Below are positions 55,203 to 64,000 of a stretch of 64,000 bases of DNA, piece after piece. Numbering within the stretch: the stretch's first letter is position 1; the number at the start of each line of letters is the position of its first letter. Under the pieces are notes generated by a model. The model saw only the letters and a program-made list of their open reading frames with translations. It made no database searches and had not been told where the DNA came from. Origin of the DNA: Ryuthela nishihirai (taxonomy: Eukaryota; Arthropoda; Arachnida; Araneae; Heptathelidae); NCBI GenBank assembly GCA_038380435.1, contig JAWZYU010000667.1:1-64000 (forward strand). The letters are read 5' to 3'. The translations under genes and the position numbers were made by a program.

Positions 55203-55279
55203 TTGCTAAGTGTTACCTATATTGAATTTAAATCCAACAGAGAGATATGGATTATTCTTTCTAAAGAGTGGTCAGAAGG

Positions 55280-55645
55280 CAGGGATGGCTCAGTTGAAAG
55301 TGCATCAGGGTCGTAAACTGCAGTTCCCATGTTCAAGTCCCAACAGACCAGCGTTTAGATTTATCACCGCCATGCCCACAATCAGTAAGGTCCACCGATG
55401 GGCTTGGAAAGGCCGCCATCCATCGGATGGACGTTAAACCTTGGCTCCGTGTGCAGGATAGCCATACCTTGTGCACGATAAACAACACCCTGTATTGTCT
55501 TGACGGGAGGCTACCATCTGTCTCCTAACAGCTGTCCAGTAGGTCCCCTTCCCCCAACCTTCTCTGAACCTTCGGGGTCCTTGTGACTTGGCCATTTAAC
55601 CAATTGTGTGTAAAAAAAAAGTGCCCCTCAGAGGTAAAAAAAAAC
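55280..55645 (+). mobile_element. Family 1 SINE, plus strand
   Basis: Head GGGATGGCTCAGTTGAAAGT with a weak B box GTTCAAGTCCC (55,332-55,342), body CCACCGATGGGCTTGGAAAG and CTCCGTGTGCAGGATAGCC, and 3' end GTGTGTAAAAAAAAAGTGCC. Confidence 0.9.
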
Positions 55646-55777
55646 AAATTTAAAGAATGCATATAGTTATTTAAAGCAAGCTTTTCTAAACATGCTGTAT
55701 TTTACCTTCCTTTCTAATAAATACAAAAAGAGTTTCTTCATTCATGGTTGTTGGGTTGCTTTTACCTTTAAAGCTAC

Positions 55778-56122
55778 CCTTAGAACTGTTTTTGCACACA
55801 ATGGTTAAATGGCAGGTCAAAAGGACCGCAAGGGTTCAACGAATGTTGGAAAGGAGCTCACTGGACGGCTGTTAAGAGACAGATGGAAGCGCCTGTCAAT
55901 GTCATTCACCGTGCTCTCTAGCGCACACAGTGAATGAATCTCCTGCCACATCTTTGGGTCTCATCAAAGGAGGGCCGCCTTTCCAAGCCCATCGGTGTAC
56001 TCTTTCTGACTTAGGGAAAGTGGGGGGGGGGGGGGGGGGTAACGCTGGCCCATGTGGCACTCGAACCTGGAAACTGTAGATTACGAGCCTCACGTGCTAT
56101 TGAATGAGCCAACCAGCCCCTT
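55778..56122 (-). mobile_element. Family 1 SINE, minus strand
   Basis: Minus-strand copy: tRNA head near 56,040-56,120 (inverse of a GGTTCGAGTGCC B box), body with the inverse of CACCGATGGGCTTGGAAAGG, and 3' end near 55,790. It forms an inverted pair with the copy at 55,280, with about 130 bp between. A run of 18 G lies at about 56,022. Confidence 0.88.
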
Positions 56123-56409
56123 TATTTTCATGACATAATCATTTCTCTTTCACAATCTTTGGCATTTCTTATCTGGACGTTTCCAGATAAGAATTATTCT
56201 TACTGGACGTTCCAAACTCTTCTTGAATTTATCTTATGCTCCATTTCTTTGCCAAATTAAAGTTTTTGTATTCCACTTATTGTTCAACAGTGTCACTTGT
56301 CATAGATTTCGCATTGTTGTTTTTGGTCAGATACACCATCCATTGTAAGTCAGGTCTTAAACAATTTCTTACATCACGTTTTCTTCTCTAAATGGGTTAT
56401 AGCAATGTA

Positions 56410-57899
56410 CAGGGTGATTATAATTAAACTGGTATTACTCAGAGCGATGTAGAGAAGGATATACTCGGCTGATCACAGCGAAAAGTGGTGGATACCTTAA
56501 TAAAAACATAGAGTAGAGAATTTTCGAATAAAAAATAGTTATTTTTAATGCCACCAGGTGGCGTGGGTGTGCTAAAATAAAGCACATAGGAAGTTGAACA
56601 AACATAACCTTTTTTAAAAATCAAGATTCTCATAATGTGAACCCTTCGTATGCAACATGTGCTGGAAACGTTATACGGCATGATCCACAGTTGCTTGAAA
56701 CATTGGCTGCAGCATGCTTTGCTATTCTTGCGTTAATTTCAGCAAGCGATTCAACATTGCTTTAGTAAATTCGTCTTTTCAAATAACCCCATAACCAAAA
56801 ATCGCATGGGTTTATGTCGGAGGAATGTGGTGGCCAAGCATTGGAAAAAGTTCGAAAAATTATTTCATTTGGTGAAGACCACGGAAGTCTTCACCAAATG
56901 TGGTACGCAACAATTGCGTTGCCGTAAGTGCAGTATGGGGTGGCTTTTCTATGGGTGAATTTCTTTCTTACAAAGCCGAAATAATCTTGCGGTGGAGAAG
57001 GTCTGTGTCACGTGATCCACTCACCGATCGACGCACGGAGGCTTAAGGCGTGATCTCCTCAACGAAAAATGACTCGATTATAAATTTTGCGGTAAACCTG
57101 AACCATACAGTTACATAGTCGGAACATAGGGACACATCATACACAGCATGCGGTTGTGTAGGTCCCCATATTCGAAAGTTGTGCGTATTCACTGTTCCAT
57201 GTACGAAAAAATGCGCCTCATCGGTCCATAAGCCTTTCGAAGGGCACATTTCATCCACCTGCATCCTCGCCAGAAATCGCAAAGCGAAGTCGGCGCCTTG
57301 TTTTTTGTCACGTGGTTGCAGCTGCTGCACCCTATACATTTTTAAAGGATACCATTTCAAGATGAACCGTATAACTTTACAGACAGTTGACCACGGAAGT
57401 TGCAGTTGCCGGGATACCTGTCTTGCACTTGGATAGTTCCGATTGGGCCTGTTTCTTCGAATTTCTGTATCATATTCTTCAGCGTTTAGCGACAAAGGTA
57501 CTTTTCTCATAATTTTCAGACGAGATATTCACGTAATGCAGCGGCGGCATTACTGCCGTTTTGGTAAAAGAGTTTCACTAGCAAAGCTCGATCCTTATTG
57601 CAGATACCTATGGTTCCTTTTACCGATTACAGGGAAGACATCGCATTTTATAGTGTGCCTCATGCGACTCACATGTAATTTATTGCAATGTCACGAGAAA
57701 TTGGCATGTTCTACTACGCTTTTAGCGCGTCCACACCACCTGATGGCACTAACACTATAACTATTTTTTTATTTGCAGTTCTCTACCCCATGTTCTTATT
57801 AAGATATCCAGCACTTGTTGCTTGATCCGTCGAGTAGATCCTTCTCTCATCATTACGCAAATCGCTCTGAGTAATGTCAGTTTAATTATAACCACCCTG
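56410..57899 (-). mobile_element. Tc1/mariner-superfamily element, degenerate
   Basis: Terminal inverted repeats of about 38 bp start CAGGGTGATTATAATTAAAC on the left and CAGGGTGGTTATAATTAAAC on the right (minus strand), both continuing to ATTACTCAGAGCGAT. TA lies on each side (56,408-56,409 and 57,900-57,901). The 1,490-bp interior carries a broken transposase on the minus strand. A 14-bp inverted repeat (CATTTGGTGAAGAC) lies at 56,866-56,900. Confidence 0.9.
56740..57510 (-). pseudogene. Mariner-like transposase, broken
   Basis: From 57,510 a 155-codon frame has a helix-turn-helix-like SARQVSRQLQLPWSTVCKVI and the first catalytic aspartate in GLWTDEAHFFVHGTVNTHNF. The frame ends at 57,043. 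Further down, a damaged stretch near 56,760-56,830 corresponds to the third catalytic block of this clade (SDINPCDFWLWGYL-like, now mutated). Inactive. Confidence 0.78.
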
Positions 57900-57901
57900 T
57901 A

Positions 57902-58330
57902 TGTTAAAATAAACAGAATCCGTTTCAAAAAACACTTTATTTTTTTTTCAAACTGCTCATGCCAGACTTCTCTTTGCACTGAGCCTTCTTATACCAATGC
58001 GCAGAACCTCAACATGAATTTTCCACCCTCCTTAAAAATTAATTATTATAAGAAATGATTCACTGACCTTCTGGATCAGAAACAAAGCCCATTAACATTT
58101 GGATGAAATCATGGAAAGGTGTATGAGAAACGGAGTAAATCTGTCTATTAGTAAACAAAATAAAGGCAAAATTTTAAAATTTAACCATGCACAGCTTCTG
58201 CGAGATCGTACACATTCTCCATTGAACAAACTAATGCTACAATTCAAAAGTTGATATCTCATTCCAAACGATATTTTCTGTAGTTTGAGATATATCGTAC
58301 TAAGTAAGAAAGTTCTCAAAGGTTATTTGA
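57902..58330. other. AT-rich intergenic DNA
   Basis: No feature recognised between the mariner element and the LINE fragment. Confidence 0.5.
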
Positions 58331-58334
58331 AAAG

Positions 58335-59660
58335 TTTCCTTCGTTTACTGTTCATCCACATCATCAACACCATCACGGAGGTCCAACCAGATCGTGCAAT
58401 TTAGTTCTCCAAGCATATCTGTCCTGAACTATATCTGCTGCATCGGACCACTGCACACCAATTCCAACAAGGTCCTGTTTGACATTGTCTGTCCGTCACA
58501 TCGTAAGTCTCCCCCTCTTTCTGAGGCCTTTAGGACACTGTTCATAACCCTATTTGCTAATCTACAATTATCCATACGGGCAATATCGCCAAGGGAGAAT
58601 CAACGGCAGTCTCTCGCTGCACAATATGCGGCTCAGAGTAGGTTGCCGACTCCTTTGCCTAACCTCTTCATTATTTACAAGGTTGAACCACCTAATTCCC
58701 ACGATACTGCGTAAGCATCTAGAATCAAAGATATCAAGTTTGTGTTATCTTGTTTACAAAGTGTCCAAGTTTCACTACCAAAACTAACCCTAGAAAGAAC
58801 CAAACAATTATAGAGACTAATTTTAGTCTTTAGGCGTATACGCCTATTTCTCCACTCTCCATAGATTCTTAAAAGTTCCGGCAGCAATCCCAATTCGTCT
58901 ATTAATCTTATGCTGCACATCATCACTATCTGTTACATAAGCTCCCAAGATAATTAAACTATAACACATACTGAAGACGATTAACTGAATCACAGACTGC
59001 CTGACTAACTTTAGTTTTCTCTCTGTTTATCAACAAACCTACTTTAGTACCAGTCTCATCAACAACGTGATAATACGTGACAATCCCGGTGCACCGCAAT
59101 ACGGAGACTGCATATCACCATAGGGAGATGTCACTGAAATCACCATAAGAATTTATGTCATCAACATCATTTCGCAAAAGGGCTAAATCATCAGCATAAT
59201 CTAAATCAGAAATTGTCGTATGCCCAGACCATTTAAGGCCTAAATATTTCCCTTGAGGTGAGTTTTGCATAACATATTCAATAACCACACTAAAGAGAAA
59301 AGGAGACAAAATGCACCCTTGTCGAACACCAGAAGTAATGCTAAACCAATTGCTACAAGCCTTACCAACTCTCACACACGACTCAGTGTTATTATAGAGA
59401 GCTTTCATTATGTTAACTAATTTGTCTGGTATGCCATACCATTTCACAATCAACCACAAATTACGACTATCAACAGAGTCGGAAGCCTTTTTGAAATCAA
59501 AAAACTAATAACCAAAGGTTTCTGAAACTCTAAATATTTCTCAAGAATCTGCCTAAGTGAACTGATCCACACATCCTCTACCACTTCTGAATCCACATTG
59601 CTCATCACGCAATTGCCTGTCAACCAGATTCTTAATTCTATTAAGACCTTCAAAATTCAA
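58335..59660 (-). mobile_element. LINE family A, minus-strand copy, 5'-truncated
   Basis: Read on the minus strand from 59,650 it covers the RT from the LTGNCVMSNVDSE-type block through ITSGVRQGCILSPFLF, DLDYADDLALL (59,232-59,180 region), WRNRRIRLKTKISLYNCLVL and the C-terminal end, finishing near 58,335 with a GATGATGTGGATGA-type tail. Several frameshifts and a small unrelated insertion near 59,050-59,130 show it is dead. Confidence 0.85.
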
Positions 59661-59669
59661 ATCAGACAA

Positions 59670-59968
59670 GCACTGCAGCATTATCGTGCAGAGAGAGAGA
59701 CTCCCGTGGTTTGGCCGTGTTGCCCGTATGGATAATTATAGATTGGCGAATAGGGTTATCAACAGTGTGTCTAAAGTCCTCAGAAAGAAGGGGATACCTA
59801 GATAGCGGGGTGGACACACAATGTCGGACAGTACCCTGTTAGAAATTGGTGTGCAGCGGCCAGATTCAGCAGATGTAGCTCTGGACTGAAATGCATGGAA
59901 ACCTAAATTGCACGTTCTGGTTGGACTTCCATATAGCCCATGGTTGGTTGATTATGATGATGAGTTCT
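59670..59968 (+). mobile_element. LINE family A, plus-strand 3' end
   Basis: Starts at CTGCAGCATTATCGTGCAGA, corresponding to 27,055 of the first copy, and follows it through GAAATTGGTGTGCAGCGGCC and GTTCTGGTTGGACTTCC to a GATTATGATGATGAG tail. It abuts the 5'-truncated end of the minus-strand copy, giving a head-to-head pair. Confidence 0.85.
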
Positions 59969-60926
59969 GCATCTGAGTTACTATTGACATAACATAGCCT
60001 AACATGCTTAATGAAATGACCTTTAGTCTTTTCATGAACGAGTTCATAAATAGTGCATGTATTATTTAGTGTACATGCGCTCTTTTGGGACTCGTCTGCA
60101 AATTTCGTAATGATTTTAGGAAAGAGGATATGTTCCAATGTGGAACTCCTTACCTTTTAATATAAATATATTACTGTTTTTAATGTTATAGACATTAATG
60201 TCTATAAAATAATAAATAATTAAAATGCTTTATTTATAAAAATAATTTTAATTAAAATAATTTTAAATTACTAATTAAAAATATAAAATAATTTTAAAAT
60301 GCTATATTTATTTTTGCGATTAGTGTATTTTTGAAGTCTCCGATTACAAAAATCAGTTTTTTACATATATTATCCCTTGTAATTAACTGTTACTACCTTA
60401 ACAATGATTTGATATGCTTAAATCAGTACAAAAGGTTTCTTACACAAAATACATATGTTACGTAAATGAAAGTGACGATCCAGTTTTGATTGGGATGCTA
60501 AATTAGTCTGATGCGACATTATTTAAGTTAAGGAAGACTTGCTATGAAAATTATTAGTGATATATTTTTATGTTAATTTGTAGCGACTTTACACTGAAAG
60601 TCACTGAACTAGAATCCGATTTGAACATCGTGAAAGTGCATGTGATTAAACGGAGGTATAAAACTACACTAAAAAATGCTATGATTTGTACTGGTAGCCA
60701 TTTTTACTCCTCTTTTAATGATCTTTCTTTAACTGAAAGCATAACATAAAACGAAATTTTAGTGTTTCATTTAATAATATACAGAAATATCTGAAATTTT
60801 TATGGTAAGTTAAAAGTTATGAAATTGTCTTTATAATTACACTGATCAGCTCAGAATAAAATAAAAAATATTATTTTTTCTAAACTATGTCCCTTTATCT
60901 TTATATATGAAGTGACAAAAAAAAAA

Positions 60927-60962
60927 CTTATATCCACTAAGTAATAACTTAGTGGATATAAG
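60927..60962. repeat. Perfect 16-bp inverted repeat, 4-nt loop
   Basis: CTTATATCCACTAAGT (60,927-60,942) is inverted exactly at 60,947-60,962, loop AATA. Confidence 0.95.
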
Positions 60963-61221
60963 AAATATATGAAATTTATACATTTTAAATCACTGTTGAA
61001 GCACTACATAAAACCTAAGGTTTCATGTTTTACAAATGGAGGGAATGTAATTTTCAATATTAGAAGAAGCACAGAAAATGACCTGTAAACATGAGACTCA
61101 TCGCAACTACCTCAGGGTTATATCTGGAAGGTGTTTTGTCGACCAGCATCTTCAATTGTAGTTAAGGCAACTTGCAATGACTGACTCCGTGGTATAAAGC
61201 AATCAATAGAAGATATCTCGG

Positions 61222-61296
61222 TGAAGAGCTGGTGGCTGAGGAATCAGAGTACCTGACATGCCATCAGAACGTCGTAGGTTCGTACTCCACCCGGAT
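61222..61296 (+). ncRNA. tRNA-like relic, possible SINE head
   Basis: GGTGGCTGAGGAATCAGAGT resembles a decayed A box and GGTTCGTACTCC (61,278-61,289) an imperfect B box at tRNA-like spacing. The stems do not pair well. Weak call. Confidence 0.3.
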
Positions 61297-61821
61297 CAAG
61301 TTAATATTTCCTCTATGCTTAGAATTGTTCATCCTGCTTATTATTTACGATTTTGTTTCATTTAGTTAAATAATAATATACGTTAATGCACTATTTATCG
61401 GATTTTTTAAAATACTTCTCTAAAATGTACATCGTGTAACTCTATTTTATGTATTGTAAATAAAAAGAATCGTATAGGAAGCCTTCTACATTTGGAGTTT
61501 GAGGTGGTTTCCTCATTAGCCTATTCCTAAGCAGATCATATCTGATCACTCATTCACGCCATAAAATTAATCGAGTGTTTTGGCATCAAATTGAAACTTA
61601 AACATGAACTCTAATTTGGTATTAAAGGAATTCCCATATCTTTCCCTGTTTGCACTTTTCTCAAATTCCAGCATGTAGCATAACTATGATTTTTCGAAGT
61701 AACAGGATAAAAAAACCCCTAACCTTCTCCGTCTGTGGGTGTCCAATAAGTGGCATGAGTCGCAAAGGACAAGACAAAGATCACCAAACGGTGGAGCGCC
61801 AAGGGCCAGATTTTCAAATTC

Positions 61822-62010
61822 TTTGAGCCGAGTGGTTAGCGCGCTTGGCTGCTGATCTAAGGGACCTGGGTTCGAGCCCCGGGTAAGGCATGGTTGTATG
61901 TGTTGTTTTTCTGTTGAGGTCCTGTCATCCTCTCAGACCTTCTACTATGGCATATAAACTGACAGGCTCCTGTTAGACCTCTGTGGCAAGCAGCTGCTTG
62001 AGGGGGTATT
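61822..62010 (+). mobile_element. tRNA-derived SINE (family 2), plus strand
   Basis: A box in GAGCCGAGTGGTTAGCGCGC and B box GGGTTCGAGCCCC (61,870-61,882), then a body with GGTCCTGTCATCCTCTCAGA, CATATAAACTGACAGGCTCC and CAAGCAGCTGCTTGAG. The body differs from family 1. The anticodon stem does not pair, so it is not a functional tRNA. Confidence 0.88.
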
Positions 62011-62466
62011 TATATTTTATTTATTTATTTAAATACTGTGGGGTAGGGATTCTCGGACATATGGCTCATGAAGTCATTTTTGTAGTTCACAAGCAATACG
62101 TTTCATCGTAATCAAGGCAGCTGCTATAATGATCTCACGCGAATATATTCACCTTCAGCCGAAAATGAAACCACAATCAATGAAATCAGGTCTCTTTCAT
62201 CTTATGGTTTTGTGACAAGAAAGGCATTTTAAACTTTTTTATCAGTATGCAACTTGTTGCATTACCAAAACAGTCCTCCTGACCTATAGCTTTAGCGGCC
62301 ATACCCCTAGCTTTAAGCGTTTCAGTTGATATATATTGCCTAGATAACAAAGTAACGAATTTTTGTCATATCACAAGAAAGCCAAATTCGATTATCCGCA
62401 GCTTCTAAAATTTGCATTTTATGGTAAATTTTGATGTAATATAAAGTTATCTGTCTAATATATTTA

Positions 62467-63674
62467 CACCGAAGAGCCAAAGTATTATGAACAGCTGCCT
62501 AATATGATGTTGGTCCTCCATGTGCCGCTAAAACAGCTATTACCCGGCAAGGCATGGACGCTACAAGATTTCTAAAGGTGTCTTGTGGTATCTGGTACCA
62601 ACACGTTACCAGCAGATCCTTTAACTCTTGTAAGGTACATGGTTTAGCCACCACAGATCGGATATGCTGTTTCAACACAAACCACAGATGCTCGATTAGA
62701 TGCTGTCTGAGGAATTTGGAAGTCAGGGCAGTACCTGAAAGTCTTCTTCATGTTCCGCAAACCATTCTTGAACAATTCGGCCAGTGCAGCATGGTGCATT
62801 ATCCTGCTGAAAAAAGGCACTATTAGATGGGTATACCGTTGCTATGAAAGCATGTACCTGGTCTGCAATGATGTTAAGGTTGATGGTAGACGTCATAGTT
62901 TCCTGTACATGAATGACTGGATCCAGGATTTCCCAGCAGAATATTGCCCAAAGCTTTCTCCACTGGTGTGCAGCGTTTACCTGGGGAAGTGCCAACACTT
63001 CCCCAGGCAAACGAATGCACACCTACACCGCCGTCCACATGGTGCCACAGGAAACGAGATTCATAGGATCATACAACCTTCTTTCAATCATTCAAGGTCC
63101 AGTTTTGATGCTGGCGTGCCCATTGTAGGCGCTTTCGATGGTAAACTGAAGTTAGCATGGGCACTCGGAGCTGCCAGCGGCTACGCAACTCCGTTTTCAG
63201 CAGGGTTCGATGAACTGCGTTTTGTGACACATTACTCCCGGCACCAGCATTAGAATTACGGATGAGTTCCACCACAGTATCCCTTCTGTTGGCTCGTACC
63301 ATATGGGCTAGCCTTCGCTCAGTTCTAGCATCGATGAGCTGTGGTTGACCCACACCTTGCTGGCGGTTTGTGGGTTTTCCCTCCTCAGACCAATTTCTGA
63401 AGGTACTAACCACGGCTGACCGTGAACACCCAACAAGACTTCCATCTCAGAAATACTCTGGACCAGTCGTCTGTATATTACAATTTGGCATTTGTCAAAA
63501 TCACTTTTATCCGCTGTTTTTCTCATCTGAAGAAAACGAATAACACTGATTAACAGAGCTCAGTATCAGGTGTTATTTATACCGTTTCATGACCTTCACA
63601 CGCGCCGTCGTTTACCTGCAGTTGCTTCGATTTGCATAAAGACTCGGTGGTCATAATGTTTTGGCTCTTTGGTG
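62467..63674 (-). mobile_element. Tc1-like transposon, degenerate
   Basis: Ends CACCGAAGAGCCAAAGTATT on the left and, on the minus strand, CACCAAAGAGCCAAAACATT on the right, both followed by ATGA. TA flanks both sides (62,465-62,466 and 63,675-63,676). The length of 1,208 bp fits a short Tc1 element. The transposase on the minus strand is broken. Confidence 0.9.
62680..63526 (-). pseudogene. Tc1 transposase, several frameshifts
   Basis: N-terminal frame from 63,526. A second frame from 63,413 has FRNWSEEGKPTNRQQGVGQP, then NVSQNAVHRTLLKTELRSRW and RKRLQWARQHQNWTLND, ending just before the first catalytic block. A third frame from 63,022 has the second block AFFQQDNAPCCTGRIVQEWF. Between them a 12-bp perfect inverted repeat at 62,980-63,007 disrupts the coding sequence. 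Inactive. Confidence 0.85.
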
Positions 63675-63751
63675 TATATTTTAATTTTCAACAATATTAC
63701 TTCAATATTTGAAGAATTATTAAAGATCGGCATTTGAACAGCAGCAATAAA

Positions 63752-63925
63752 AAAATGCCCCTCAAGCAGCTGCTTTCCATAGAGGTCTGACAGGAGCTTG
63801 TCAGTTTATATGCCATAGGAGAAGGTCTGTGAGGATGGCAGGACCTCAGCAGAAAAACGACACAAACAGCCATGCCTTACCCGGGGCTCGAACCCAGGTC
63901 CTTAGATCAGTAGCCAAGCGTTCAA
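63752..63925 (-). mobile_element. SINE family 2, minus strand
   Basis: Inverse of the copy at 61,822: CCCCTCAAGCAGCTGCTT, GAGCTTGTCAGTTTATATGC and CCCGGGGCTCGAACCCAGGT in reverse order. Together the two copies flank the Tc1 element as an inverted pair. Homology stops near 63,925 within the tRNA-like head. Confidence 0.88.
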
Positions 63926-64000
63926 GGAGAATTTTAGCAAGGACGATTCGTGGAATTTTGTTTCTAATGTCCCGTTTATGCTCGTCTATCTTGTGTTTTA

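Larger units (their letters stand above)
59970..61815. other. Very AT-rich intergenic DNA
   Basis: No gene seen. 60,180-60,300 is almost pure A/T with self-complementary tracts. It contains the perfect hairpin at 60,927-60,962 and a tRNA-like patch near 61,222-61,296. Confidence 0.55.

Noticed and set aside
61822..61893. Functional tRNA gene
   Set aside because: Good A and B boxes, but the anticodon and acceptor stems do not pair, and the same body recurs at 63.8 kb. It is a SINE head.

Overview
The window is eukaryotic nuclear DNA, most likely from an arthropod. I lean towards a chelicerate-like animal, but nothing here fixes the taxon. The grounds are: AT-rich intergenic DNA, GT-AG introns, tRNA-derived SINEs, hAT and Tc1/mariner elements, Ty3/gypsy elements and APE-type LINEs, and no bacterial operon features. 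It is a repeat-dominated stretch with two host-like genes and many nested insertions.

Layout. 1-14,576: one continuous satellite array of about 115 units of 128/123 bp, containing a 3.53-kb higher-order duplication; its right edge stops at a motif resembling a hAT terminus. 14.6-19.2 kb: noncoding DNA, a hAT MITE with an 8-bp target-site duplication (TSD), and a deleted ZMYM-like hAT element. 20.8-22.6 kb: an intronless divergent protein kinase whose stop codon is followed by a canonical-looking histone-type 3' stem-loop and a purine-rich downstream element. 22.7-27.3 kb: a SINE, a gypsy integrase remnant and a LINE (family A). 28.3-33.6 kb: a fold-back element, then a three-exon gene with matching splice phases. 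Its last exon is cut at 33,598 by a 10.5-kb nest of retroelements (two gypsy copies in inverted orientation, each containing a different insertion). The exon appears to resume at about 44,065, because the same repeated peptide motif (SAK-acidic-K) lies on both sides. 44.8-48.0 kb: a 105-bp tandem array and a long degenerate repeat field. 48.1-48.9 kb: palindromes. 49.2-54.1 kb: a structurally complete LTR retrotransposon on the minus strand. 55-64 kb: fold-back DNA, SINE pairs, a mariner-like element, two head-to-head LINE fragments and a Tc1 element between inverted SINEs.

Most notable. (1) The LTR retrotransposon (49,220-54,110) has two 558-bp LTRs differing at two bases, a 4-bp TSD, a primer-binding site resembling the 3' end of tRNA-Leu and a polypurine tract. 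Between a gag-like ORF and an integrase tail, where pol should be, it carries an intronless thymidine phosphorylase sequence followed by a C2H2 zinc-finger fragment. This is the architecture of a gene-transducing retroelement. (2) The intronless kinase (20,987-22,552) with a histone-mRNA-type 3' end suggests cell-cycle-coupled, non-polyadenylated expression of a kinase. (3) The inverted gypsy pair supplies an empty site for each other's insertions, giving exact boundaries with 11-bp and 14-bp TSDs.

Limits: all homology statements are from reading motifs. No database search or alignment program was run, and the edges of old repeats are approximate.
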